64,000 bases of DNA from Sarcina sp034439435 (GTDB lineage: Bacteria; Bacillota; Clostridia; Clostridiales; Clostridiaceae), in contig NZ_JAPCKJ010000001.1 in NCBI RefSeq assembly GCF_034439435.1, positions 620,001-684,000 of the forward strand. The letters are read 5' to 3'. The position numbers and the translations under genes are program-made. This document shows positions 8,862 through 17,047 of the stretch, in pieces; the stretch's first letter is position 1; every line of letters begins with the position of its first letter. Below the pieces are notes generated by a model that was not told the origin of the DNA, searched no databases, and saw only the letters and a list, made by a program, of their open reading frames with translations.

Positions 8862-8872
8862 TTAAATGAATT

Positions 8873-8889
8873 TGATAATGATTTTCATT
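8873..8889 (+). promoter_or_regulatory. Fur box controlling feoAB
   Basis: TGATAATGATTTTCATT matches the 7-1-7 Fur operator (TGATAATnATTATCA) at 14 of 15 positions. It overlaps the expected transcription start just downstream of the -10, where bound Fe-Fur would block initiation. Expected effect: feo expression under iron limitation. Confidence 0.8.
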
Positions 8890-8905
8890 TAGTGAGGTGC
8901 TTAAG

Positions 8906-9124
8906 ATGAGTATATATGATTTAAAAATCGGACAAGCCGGTGTTATAGATAAAATTTGTGGACATGACGGTCTGGCTAAAAGACTTCTTGCTTTAGGATG
9001 CATTGAAGGAACAGAAATAAAATTAAAAAGAATAGCTCCTTTAGGAGACCCATTAATAGTAAACTTAAGAGGTTTTGATTTAGCTATTAGAAAAAAAGAT
9101 GCTAAAAATATAATCTTAAAATAA
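8906..9124 (+). CDS. feoA: FeoA, ferrous iron transport accessory protein
   Basis: 72 aa, an SH3-like beta-barrel of the FeoA family. Landmarks are 'LKIGQAGVI', 'LAKRLLALGCIEGTEI' and 'RIAPLGDPLIVNLRGFDLAIRK'. FeoA supports Fe2+ uptake by FeoB at the cytoplasmic face. Start ATG 8906 lies behind GAGGTG; an in-frame GTG at 8897 is part of that ribosome site. First gene of feoA-feoB-Cys-rich protein, with 36 nt to feoB, and controlled by the Fur-overlapped promoter just upstream. Confidence 0.92.
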   Translation: MSIYDLKIGQAGVIDKICGHDGLAKRLLALGCIEGTEIKLKRIAPLGDPLIVNLRGFDLAIRKKDAKNIILK

Positions 9125-9160
9125 TAAATAAAATAGAATAATTTAATAGGAGGAAAACTA

Positions 9161-10924
9161 ATGACAACAATAGCTTTACTCGGTAATCCTAACGTTGGTA
9201 AAACTACTCTATTCAATGCCTTAACAGGCTCTAACCAACACGTAGGAAACTGGCCAGGTGTTACAGTTGATAAAAAGGAAGGGTTTCTCAACTCTAACAA
9301 AATAGTTGATTTACCTGGTATCTATGCTTTAGATACATTTTCAAACGAGGAAAAGGTATCTAAAAAATTCTTAGAGTCTGGAGAGGTTGACCTTATACTA
9401 AATATAGTTGACGCTTCTAACTTAGATAGAAACCTATATCTAACTATGCAACTTAAAGAATTTAAGAAGCCAATAGTATTGCTTCTTAACATGAACGATA
9501 TAGCCGAGAAAAAGGGAATTAAGATTAATCCAAAAAAATTAGAAAAAGCTTTTAACCTTAAAGTAATTCCTATAACAGCATCTAAAAAAGAAGGCTTAGA
9601 TGAAGTTAAAGAATTCATAAATAAAGGCAATTTTGATAAATACTTAGACAAAAATACTTACTCATTTAAGGATGAGGCTAATACTTATAAATTTATTGAG
9701 GAAAAATTATCAGACTGTTTTAATAGGTCTAATAATTCTTCAACAAACCTAACAGACAAATTAGATAAAATATTTTTAAACCCATGGCTTGCATACCCAT
9801 TATTTATAGTACTTATGATTTTTGTATTCCAATTTACATTCTCATGGGTTGGACAACCTATTTCAGATGCTTTAGATGGCTTTTTAAGTGATACTTTCAT
9901 GCCATACTTAAGTAATCTTTTATCAGGTACAGCTCCATGGTTCCAATCATTACTTGTTGATGGTATTGTAGCAGGTGTAGGTGGAATCATAGTATTATTA
10001 CCAATAATATTAGCATTATTTTTATGCATATCAATATTAGAAGATAGTGGATATATGGCTAGAGTTGCTTTCCTAATGGATAAGTTCATGAGAAAAATAG
10101 GACTTTCTGGAAAGGCTTTTCTTCCTATGATAACAGGATTCGGATGTACAGTTCCTGCTATTATGTCAGCTAGAACTTTAGAAAGTGAAAAGGATAGAAA
10201 ACTTACTGCTCTTTTAGCACCATTTATGTCATGTAATGCTAGATTACCTGTATATGTAATATTCGCTGGATTATTCTTCCCAGAAAATGCATCTTTAGTT
10301 GTTGCTTCTTTATATATACTAGGTATAATCGTTGCTTTCATATTAGGCTTAGTGTTTAAAAATACTTTATTCAAGAAAGATGAAGAACCTTTTATTATAG
10401 AACTTCCTGAATATAAAGTACCAGAAATTAAATCTGTATTAGGTCAACTTTGGGATAAATCAAAGAATTTCCTAAAAAAAGCTGGAACTATTATATTTGC
10501 AATGAGTGTTGTTATTTGGTTCCTTCAAAGTTTCAACTTCAGTGGAATGGTTGAAGATATAACTCATAGTTTCTTATATAATATAGGTTCATTTATAGCT
10601 CCTATATTCGCTCCATTAGGATTTGGAGATTGGCAAGCTTCAGTTTCATTATTAACTGGTTTAATGGCTAAAGAAACTATAATTTCAACAATGGAAGTTA
10701 TTTATAAAGGTGACTTAGTTCATATGTTACCACAATTCTTTACAGCTATTTCATCTTACTCATTTATGGTATTTGTATTACTTTACACACCATGTATAAG
10801 TGTTGTAGGTGTTATGAAGAAAGAATATGGTGGTAAATTCACAATTTTATCAGTAATATTCCAATTTGTAGTTGCTTGGGTAAGTGCCTTCATAATTTAT
10901 CATATTGGTCTATTAATATTCTAA
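9161..10924 (+). CDS. feoB: FeoB, ferrous iron transporter with N-terminal G domain
   Basis: 587 aa inner-membrane Fe2+ transporter. The cytosolic GTPase domain has G1 GNPNVGKTT (8-16), a G2 region around 'GNWPGVTVD' (29-37), G3 DLPG (50-53) and G4 NMND (about 110). It is followed by helical spacer and two 'Gate' membrane domains with the conserved 'GFGCTVPAIM' and 'YTPC' cysteine motifs. It is shorter than the E. coli protein (773 aa) but within the range of clostridial FeoB. ATG 9161 lies behind a perfect AGGAGG. Cotranscribed with feoA upstream and the small Cys-rich protein 13 nt downstream. Confidence 0.93.
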   Translation: MTTIALLGNPNVGKTTLFNALTGSNQHVGNWPGVTVDKKEGFLNSNKIVDLPGIYALDTFSNEEKVSKKFLESGEVDLILNIVDASNLDRNLYLTMQLKEFKKPIVLLLNMNDIAEKKGIKINPKKLEKAFNLKVIPITASKKEGLDEVKEFINKGNFDKYLDKNTYSFKDEANTYKFIEEKLSDCFNRSNNSSTNLTDKLDKIFLNPWLAYPLFIVLMIFVFQFTFSWVGQPISDALDGFLSDTFMPYLSNLLSGTAPWFQSLLVDGIVAGVGGIIVLLPIILALFLCISILEDSGYMARVAFLMDKFMRKIGLSGKAFLPMITGFGCTVPAIMSARTLESEKDRKLTALLAPFMSCNARLPVYVIFAGLFFPENASLVVASLYILGIIVAFILGLVFKNTLFKKDEEPFIIELPEYKVPEIKSVLGQLWDKSKNFLKKAGTIIFAMSVVIWFLQSFNFSGMVEDITHSFLYNIGSFIAPIFAPLGFGDWQASVSLLTGLMAKETIISTMEVIYKGDLVHMLPQFFTAISSYSFMVFVLLYTPCISVVGVMKKEYGGKFTILSVIFQFVVAWVSAFIIYHIGLLIF

Positions 10925-10937
10925 AGAAGGTGTTTTT

Positions 10938-11087
10938 ATGGAAATTTTTATTACAGCCTTAATAGTATTAGCTGTGGTTGTTATACTATATAAAAACTTT
11001 AAAAAGTCATCAAAAGGACAATGTAGCGGTTGCAGCAAATGTGCTTCTAAAGGAAGTTGTCCTAGTAAAAAAAATAAAAAAAAATAA
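10938..11087 (+). CDS. FeoB-associated Cys-rich membrane protein
   Basis: 49 aa. One N-terminal transmembrane helix (about residues 3-18) is followed by a short cytosolic tail with the cysteines arranged as CSGCSKC...SC, then a run of lysines. This is the pattern of the small Cys-rich proteins that follow feoB in many Firmicutes and are thought to bind iron or an Fe-S cluster, in the place of FeoC. ATG 10938 follows AAGAAGG. Third gene of the Fur-regulated operon. Confidence 0.8.
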   Translation: MEIFITALIVLAVVVILYKNFKKSSKGQCSGCSKCASKGSCPSKKNKKK

Positions 11088-11090
11088 AAA

Positions 11091-11120
11091 AATAACCAAT
11101 TCCAAAAGGAATTGGTTATT
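11091..11120. terminator. Bidirectional terminator of feo and argS
   Basis: 13-bp perfect stem (11091-11103 with 11108-11120), AAAA loop, T-run on each strand. It ends the feo operon and the convergent argS transcript. Confidence 0.88.
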
Positions 11121-11132
11121 TTTTATTATAAA

Positions 11133-12830
11133 CTACATTTTTTCAACTACATTTATTCCTATTAAGAATAAAGCATTCTTAATAACTTGTGCAGTAGCTT
11201 TTATAAGAGCAAGTCTAGCAGCTTTTAAACCTTCATCTTCTACATTTAATACTGTATGATTATTGTAGAACTTATTGAAAGCCTTAGCTACTTCTATTGA
11301 ATATCTTGTTACAACAGAAGGCTCTAATTTATCTATTCCTAATATTATAGCTTTTTGTAATCCTTCTAATGTTTTAGCTAATTCAAACTCTTCTTTTGAA
11401 GTTAATTTTGTGAAGTCTGGCTCAGCTGTTATATTTTGCTCTTCGGCCTTTCTTAATATACTCTTAGCTCTTGCATATGAGTATTGAACATAAGGACCAG
11501 TTTCTCCTTCAAAGCTTAACATCTCTTTCCAATCGAAAACTATATCTCTTTCTCTTGAGTTCTTTAAGTAAGTGAATATTATTGCACCTATACCTATTTT
11601 CTTAGCTGCTTCTTCTTTATTTTCTAATGAAGGATTCTTTTCTTCTATAGTTTCTCTAGTTTTATCTATAGCTTCACTTAAAAGATCTTCAAGTAAAACT
11701 ACATTACCTTTTCTTGTTGAAAGTTTTCTATCTGCAAACTTAACTAATCCAAATGGAATGTGTACGCAGTTTTTAGCCCATTCATTTCCTGCTAATTCTA
11801 ATGTTTTAAATACTTGATTAAAGTGTAATATTTGGTCTTTACCAACTACATATATACATTTATCAAAGTCATAAGTGTTATGTCTGTACATAGCCGCTGC
11901 TAAGTCTCTTGTTGCATATATTGATGCTCCATCTGATTTAACAACTATACAAGGTGGCATATTGTACTCATCTAACATTACAACCTTAGCGCCATTACTT
12001 TCAGTTAATATATTAGCTTTTTCTAACTCTTCTACTACTACATCCATCTTGTCATTGTAGAAACTTTCTCCAGCCCAAGAATCAAAGTCTACCCCTAACA
12101 TACCGTATATTTTATTAAACTCTTTTAATGATAAGTCTTTAAATCTTTCCCATAAAGCTACAGCTTCTGCATCTCCGTCTTCAAGCTTCTTGAAGTACAT
12201 TCTTCCTTCGTCCTCAAGCTCTGGATTATTTTCAGCCTCATCATGGAATTTAACGTATATTCTTAAAAGTTCAGTTATTGGAGCCTCTTCTAAAGCCTCT
12301 TCATTACCCCATCTTTTATAAGCTGATATTAATTTACCAAATTGAGTTCCCCAGTCTCCTAAGTGGTTTATTCTTATTGGGTTATATCCTTCAAAGTTTA
12401 ACATTCTATATAATGAATGTCCTATAGCTGTTGTGAATAAGTGTCCAACATGGAAAGGCTTAGCTATGTTAGGTGATGAATACTCAACAACAACATTTTT
12501 TCCCTCTCCTATTTTAGAAGAACCGTAGTTATCTCCCTCTTCTAAAACTTTATTTATTACATTCTTTGAGAAAGCCACTTTATCAACAAAGAAGTTTAAG
12601 TAAGGTCCTAAGCACTCTACTCTTTCAAATCCCTCTTTGTTTATTTTTTCAGCTAACTCAGCTGCTATCATGTTAGGAGCTTTTCTCATAACCTTAGCTA
12701 ATTGGAAACAAGGAAATGCAAAATCCCCCATTTCAGGCTTAGGTGGTATTTCTATAAGCTTTTCTATATTCTCTAACTCTAAATCAACATGCTCTTTAAT
12801 TCTTTCTGCAACCAACTTTTTGTAATCCAT
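11133..12830 (-). CDS. argS: Arginyl-tRNA synthetase
   Basis: 565 aa class I synthetase charging tRNA-Arg. It shows the N-terminal additional domain (residues 1-110), the HIGH-type motif 'HVGH' (about 128), the KMSKS-equivalent 'KLSTRKGN' in the catalytic domain and the C-terminal DALR anticodon-binding domain ending 'ALFLIGINVVEKM'. The KMSKS lysine is shifted, as is usual in ArgS. ATG 12830 follows AAGGAGG. Transcribed alone from a T-box leader, so expression should rise when uncharged tRNA-Arg builds up. Confidence 0.95.
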   Translation of the reverse strand: MDYKKLVAERIKEHVDLELENIEKLIEIPPKPEMGDFAFPCFQLAKVMRKAPNMIAAELAEKINKEGFERVECLGPYLNFFVDKVAFSKNVINKVLEEGDNYGSSKIGEGKNVVVEYSSPNIAKPFHVGHLFTTAIGHSLYRMLNFEGYNPIRINHLGDWGTQFGKLISAYKRWGNEEALEEAPITELLRIYVKFHDEAENNPELEDEGRMYFKKLEDGDAEAVALWERFKDLSLKEFNKIYGMLGVDFDSWAGESFYNDKMDVVVEELEKANILTESNGAKVVMLDEYNMPPCIVVKSDGASIYATRDLAAAMYRHNTYDFDKCIYVVGKDQILHFNQVFKTLELAGNEWAKNCVHIPFGLVKFADRKLSTRKGNVVLLEDLLSEAIDKTRETIEEKNPSLENKEEAAKKIGIGAIIFTYLKNSRERDIVFDWKEMLSFEGETGPYVQYSYARAKSILRKAEEQNITAEPDFTKLTSKEEFELAKTLEGLQKAIILGIDKLEPSVVTRYSIEVAKAFNKFYNNHTVLNVEDEGLKAARLALIKATAQVIKNALFLIGINVVEKM

Positions 12831-12914
12831 AATTATCCTCCTTATTTATATGCTAATTTTAAAAACACATTATATAGTGACATTATTGCCAAAATATAAA
12901 TTTATTTACAATAT

Positions 12915-13149
12915 AAAAAACCGCCTCTTTGAAACAAAGAGACGGATATATCCGCGGTACCACTCTAATTGGTTAAAAACCCACCTTATAATTTAACGCA
13001 TAAGCGACATTTTAATAATGAAATACTAAAATGCAATCTCAGAGGCTCTCTTCATCCATACTATTCTATAAGGCTTACACCATCCCTTACTCGCTTAAGA
13101 AATCATAAAGACTACTCTTCTCTTCACAGACTTTTTATATTATCTTTTC
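12915..13149 (-). promoter_or_regulatory. T-box riboswitch leader of argS
   Basis: On the minus strand the leader carries the T-box core GAGTGGTACCGCGG (around 12953-12966). Its UGGU bulge is complementary to a tRNA ending ACCA. Upstream, 'AGTA' and 'GGATGGTG'-type stem I elements are present (13075-13125). The core is followed by the intrinsic terminator hairpin at 12921-12945 and a T-run (12915-12920). Position just upstream of argS implies a tRNA-Arg effector. I did not fold stem I, so the specifier codon is not assigned. Confidence 0.88.
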
Positions 13150-13155
13150 TTAATT

Positions 13156-13185
13156 ATTATATTATTTTACCTTAAATACTGTCAA
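13156..13185 (-). promoter_or_regulatory. Promoter of the argS T-box transcript
   Basis: Minus-strand TTGACA (13180-13185) and TATAAT (13156-13161) with 18-bp spacing, about 7 nt before the predicted start of the T-box leader. Confidence 0.75.
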
Positions 13186-13308
13186 TATCCTCTTTTATTT
13201 ATTATTAATAAAGTTTTATTTTAAAATACCCATTGAAAACTTCTTTGAAATTCTATAGTATCAGTATTATAATCAAATTATATTTTAAACAAGTAGAGGG
13301 GAAAAGAA

Positions 13309-14817
13309 ATGGATAGAATAGGAGTAATAGATATCGGTTCTAACTCTGTAAGATTAACGCTTGCTGAGGTTGAGAATTCTGGATATTTTAGAATAATCGA
13401 TGAATTAAAAGAACATATAAGACTTGGTTCTGATTTATTCGCTTGTTCTGTTTTGGACGAAGAAAAAATTAAACTTACAATTTCATCTATAAAAGCTTTT
13501 AAATCTATGTGCATCTCTTGTGGAGCATCTAAAATCATACTTATAGGTGTTGAAAGCATAAGACAATTAGATGAAAGAATTAATCTTAAAGAAATAATAA
13601 AAAAAGAACTTGGGTTAGATCTTAGAATTTTATCTAACGAAGAAGAGATTCATTATAATTTTTTAGGAGTTAAAAACTCTCTTTATATAAATAATTCTCT
13701 TCTTTTAGATATAAACGGAAACAATACCCATGTTTGTTGGTTAAAAGATAATAATATATATAAAGAAGTTACTCTTCCTTTTGGATATGTAACATTAACA
13801 TCAATGTTCCAATTAAATGATATGATTTCCTATGAGAATAATACTAACTGTGTTAAGTATATAAAAGAACATCTTGAAAAAGTAGATTGGCTTGAATCTA
13901 ATAAATTTGATTCAGTTATAGGTGTTGGGGGTTCTTTTAGAAATCTAGGAAAAATGGATAGACGTAGAAAAAGATATCCCATTGATATAGTTCATAATTA
14001 TGTTCTTTATGATTATGATGTTGAGGAAATGTTCCACTTACTAAAAAGTAAAAATCTTCGTCAAAGGAAAAAGGTTGAAGGACTTTCTCCAGCAAGGGCT
14101 GATGTTATAGTTGCTTCTACAAATTTAATAAAAGAAGTTTTAAGCTTTACTAGTACTAATGAGGTAATAATCTGCGGTCGTGGTCTTAGAGAAGGACTTA
14201 TATATGAATATATGACAAATACATTCCATAATGATGATGATATTTTAGATGTGAGTTTAAAAGGAATTATGGACACTTTAAATATAAACATTCCTCATGC
14301 TAAAAATGTATGCAAACTCTCATTTTCATTATTTGAAGGTTTAAAACCACTTCATCATTTAGGTGATGAGTTTAAAAACATACTAAAAACTGCTTCACTA
14401 CTTCACGACTGTGGTATAAGCATAAGATATTATGATCACCATGTTCATTCATTCTATGTTATTTTAAGCTCCCACATAAATGGATTAACACATAAAGAAA
14501 TTTTATTAAGTGCCTTATGTGCTGCTTACCATAGAAATAATTCTTATCAAGCACCACTTGCAAAATATTCTACTATAATAAACAGACTTGATTTAAAGCA
14601 TGTTGAATATTTAGGAGTTATTCTTAAACTTGCTGAGGGATTAGATAGAGGATTAACTGGCCATGTAAAAAATCTTGATGTAATAATTGATGAAGATACA
14701 GTTACATTAAAACTTTATTCTGACTATGATTTAGAGTTAGAAATACGTCAAGCAAAGAGAAGTGCTAAAGCATTCTCAGAAATTTACAATAAGGATTTAA
14801 TTATCGAAAAAGCATAA
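13309..14817 (+). CDS. Ppx/GppA-family phosphatase with C-terminal HD-like domain
   Basis: 502 aa. The N-terminal ASKHA fold begins with 'GVIDIGSNSVRL' (5-16), the first phosphate loop of exopolyphosphatase/pppGpp phosphatase. 'GVGGSFRNLG' (about 205) and the 'LSPARADVI' signature follow. The C-terminal half contains an HD-type segment ('ASLLHDCG', then 'HSFY', 'LAEGLDRG'). Activity would be hydrolysis of polyphosphate or pppGpp. The second phosphate loop, normally DIGGGSTE, reads DINGNNTH, so catalysis or specificity may be altered. ATG 13309 follows AGAGGGG. Monocistronic, divergent from the argS leader. Confidence 0.8.
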   Translation: MDRIGVIDIGSNSVRLTLAEVENSGYFRIIDELKEHIRLGSDLFACSVLDEEKIKLTISSIKAFKSMCISCGASKIILIGVESIRQLDERINLKEIIKKELGLDLRILSNEEEIHYNFLGVKNSLYINNSLLLDINGNNTHVCWLKDNNIYKEVTLPFGYVTLTSMFQLNDMISYENNTNCVKYIKEHLEKVDWLESNKFDSVIGVGGSFRNLGKMDRRRKRYPIDIVHNYVLYDYDVEEMFHLLKSKNLRQRKKVEGLSPARADVIVASTNLIKEVLSFTSTNEVIICGRGLREGLIYEYMTNTFHNDDDILDVSLKGIMDTLNINIPHAKNVCKLSFSLFEGLKPLHHLGDEFKNILKTASLLHDCGISIRYYDHHVHSFYVILSSHINGLTHKEILLSALCAAYHRNNSYQAPLAKYSTIINRLDLKHVEYLGVILKLAEGLDRGLTGHVKNLDVIIDEDTVTLKLYSDYDLELEIRQAKRSAKAFSEIYNKDLIIEKA

Positions 14818-14819
14818 TA

Positions 14820-14852
14820 AAAGTCTACAGGAGAATATCTCCTGTAGACTTT
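14820..14852. terminator. Bidirectional terminator
   Basis: Perfect 15-bp stem (14820-14834 with 14838-14852) and ATA loop. It lies between the Ppx/GppA gene and the convergent capA-like gene, whose stop codon it overlaps. Confidence 0.85.
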
Positions 14853-16065
14853 ACTTTTCTATTATACTTCTGGTTGATTCTAGAGATTTATTTAATTCAT
14901 TTATAATACTTTTATCTAAGTCTTTACCTTCTTCACTATTTAATGTCTCTTCTACAGGTAATATATAATAATCAGACTTTTTATTTTCTTTTTGAATTTT
15001 ATAAACCCAAGTTGGAGTATATCCCCATTCTTCTATTTCTACTCCCTTTCTAGTCTTATCTAAAGTTAAATTTAGTATAATCCCATCTGCTGTTCTTCTC
15101 TCTCCCATTGTTTCTTCTCTTTGATTTGAAATAAAGTTCCCTAAAGAATAAGCTACTAGTGTCTTATGACCATCTTCCCTCTCAATTTCATTTATAGGCT
15201 GTATAACATGAGGATTGCTTCCTAGTATTAAATCAACCCCATACTCATTTAAAGCCTCAGCTATTTGAATTTGATACTTGCTAGGTTCACTATTATATTC
15301 GATTCCCCAATGCATACCAAAAACTATAAAATCTGCTCCTTCATTCTTCATTTTCTCTATTAAAACTTTCATTTCCTCTAATCTCTCATCTAATTTATTA
15401 TAATTAAAAGTGTTTAGAGTGCTATTTTCAGAAATTTTATTACCATTTAACTCTCCTTCTTTACTTTCATAAGTGTAGGATGTAAATGCTATTTTTATTC
15501 CCTTTACTTTTTTAATAATATATTTTTTATTTCCGATAGAACTCATTAACTCATCTATTTTTTCTCCTGTTCTAATAGCCCCATCTTCTCCCTTATCTAA
15601 AGAATGATCAGTTGCTACATTTATAACATCAAAGCCTGTCTCTCCCAAAGCTGTTATCATTGAATCTGGTCCATTATAAGAAGGATATCCTGAATACCCC
15701 TTTTCTTCGCCACTATAAGTTCCTTCTATAGTTCCATAGGATATATCACTCTTTTCAATAAAACTCTTTATATACTTAAAATTATCCGTAAAATCATAGA
15801 TTTTATTTTCCTCATTGTATGCTGACCATATTTGCTCATCATGTAATATTATATCTCCTACTGCACTTATTTTCACTTTTCTTCCCAAAGTAAATAAATT
15901 AAAAAATCTCTTTTTATCCTTTTCCTTTGTAACCTCTTTTTCCTCAATACCAGCTCCCTTTGTGGTTACAATATTGTTGGTTATGATATTATTAGCTATT
16001 AAAACAGAACAAACAATAACTAGAGAGGATAATATTATTTTCATTGCTTTAGACATTCTTATCAT
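14851..16065 (-). CDS. CapA-family metallophosphatase-like membrane-anchored protein
   Basis: 404 aa. One N-terminal transmembrane helix (about residues 8-28) anchors an extracellular domain of the CapA/PgsA poly-gamma-glutamate family (metallophosphatase fold): 'AVGDIILHDE' (about 68), 'IEGTYSG', 'ATDHSLDKG', 'FGMHWGIEY', 'GSNPHVIQP' and 'SLGNFISNQ' are in family order. The canonical NNH near the active site reads ATDH. There are no capB/capC genes nearby, so a role in a poly-glutamate capsule is not supported; an envelope enzyme is the safer reading. ATG 16065 follows GAGGGGTG. Confidence 0.75.
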   Translation of the reverse strand: MIRMSKAMKIILSSLVIVCSVLIANNIITNNIVTTKGAGIEEKEVTKEKDKKRFFNLFTLGRKVKISAVGDIILHDEQIWSAYNEENKIYDFTDNFKYIKSFIEKSDISYGTIEGTYSGEEKGYSGYPSYNGPDSMITALGETGFDVINVATDHSLDKGEDGAIRTGEKIDELMSSIGNKKYIIKKVKGIKIAFTSYTYESKEGELNGNKISENSTLNTFNYNKLDERLEEMKVLIEKMKNEGADFIVFGMHWGIEYNSEPSKYQIQIAEALNEYGVDLILGSNPHVIQPINEIEREDGHKTLVAYSLGNFISNQREETMGERRTADGIILNLTLDKTRKGVEIEEWGYTPTWVYKIQKENKKSDYYILPVEETLNSEEGKDLDKSIINELNKSLESTRSIIEK

Positions 16066-16129
16066 ATTCTCACCCCTCTATATATTACCATATTTTTACA
16101 TTTTATTTCAATTATCTTTATATAAAAAA

Positions 16130-16186
16130 ATTAGATTAGATTCAGCTAATTTATTTCGAAGAATAAAACTGCCTATCTAATCTAAT
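16130..16186 (-). terminator. Terminator of the M50-like gene
   Basis: 12-bp stem (16130-16141 with 16175-16186) around a long, partly paired loop, followed on the minus strand by a seven-T run (16123-16129). Confidence 0.65.
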
Positions 16187-16217
16187 TCTCTTTAATATAT
16201 TAATTTTAATTCTTAAA

Positions 16218-16841
16218 TTACATTATTATTCCGACTAGAGAATATATGAAAGCCATAACCATTTGTGATGGAATAGCTAGTATATATCTTCCAAGTAATA
16301 TTATAGCTATAAGTATAATACTATAATATTCATATACTACACCAGATAACTTATAAAATAGTCTTGGTTTAAGATCTTCTAAAATTCTAAAACAATCAAG
16401 ACCTGGTAACGGTAATATGTTGAATACAAAAAAGTTAACATTTAATACAACTATATACTGTAATATTAAAAATATTATCTGAGATAAATCTCCTCTTATT
16501 CCAAAAAATCTAAGATATAGAACTGTAAGTATTACTCCAACTATAGCCACTACTAAGTTTGAAAGCCAAGCTGCCACATTAACTTTTATAGCATCTTTCT
16601 TAGGATTTTTAAAAGCATATTTATTTATCTCTACAGATTTACTCCATCCAAAACCAACAAAAGCCATCATTAAAGCTCCTAAAATATCAATATGCTTTAA
16701 TGGGTCTAAAGTCAATTCTCCTTTAAATCTCGGTGTTTTATCCCCTAATTTATCTGCCATTTTGGCACGAGTATATTCTTTAACTGAAAAGGCTATTAAT
16801 ATTGCCGGAATGCTAAGCAATGCGTTTAATATAAATTGCAT
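16218..16841 (-). CDS. M50 site-2 protease homologue lacking the zinc motif (YwhC-like pseudoprotease)
   Basis: 207 aa, about six hydrophobic segments. It aligns with the compact M50 (YwhC/FtsH-less S2P) family: 'ADKLGD' after the first helix, 'LTLDPLKHIDILG', 'GWSKSVEIN' in place of GWAKPVPVN, and 'FNILPLPGLD' (140-149) near the end. The catalytic HExxH is replaced by KEYTR (21-25), the AGP motif by AAW (90-92), and LDG by LDC. Proteolysis is therefore unlikely; it may bind or regulate membrane substrates. ATG 16841 lies behind AGGAGGTC. Monocistronic. Confidence 0.75.
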   Translation of the reverse strand: MQFILNALLSIPAILIAFSVKEYTRAKMADKLGDKTPRFKGELTLDPLKHIDILGALMMAFVGFGWSKSVEINKYAFKNPKKDAIKVNVAAWLSNLVVAIVGVILTVLYLRFFGIRGDLSQIIFLILQYIVVLNVNFFVFNILPLPGLDCFRILEDLKPRLFYKLSGVVYEYYSIILIAIILLGRYILAIPSQMVMAFIYSLVGIIM

Positions 16842-17001
16842 AATTAAGACCTCCTTATTTTGTATTTTAAATTATACCATAAATTTCTTTATTTTATTAT
16901 GTAGTAAACTTAATAATTTATTAATTTTAGATTCTCTTTTAAGTTAATATTAGTTTTTGTTCTTTATTTAAAATATAACCTAATTTTAAAGCACGCAAAA
17001 T

Positions 17002-17039
17002 AGAGGGTTCCTATCTTTTTCATAAATAAAGAACCCTCT
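17002..17039 (-). terminator. Terminator of the PhoH-family gene
   Basis: 9-bp stem (17002-17010 with 17031-17039) with a long A/T loop that can pair further inside; TATTTT follows on the minus strand. Confidence 0.65.
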
Positions 17040-17047
17040 TAAATCAA

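Noticed and set aside
8812..9300. 162-codon open frame opposite feoA and the start of feoB.
   Set aside because: It covers the feo promoter and Fur box, has no family features, and mirrors strongly conserved feo genes.
9685..10374. 229-codon minus-strand frame inside feoB.
   Set aside because: Antisense shadow of conserved membrane-segment codons; no ribosome site or motif.
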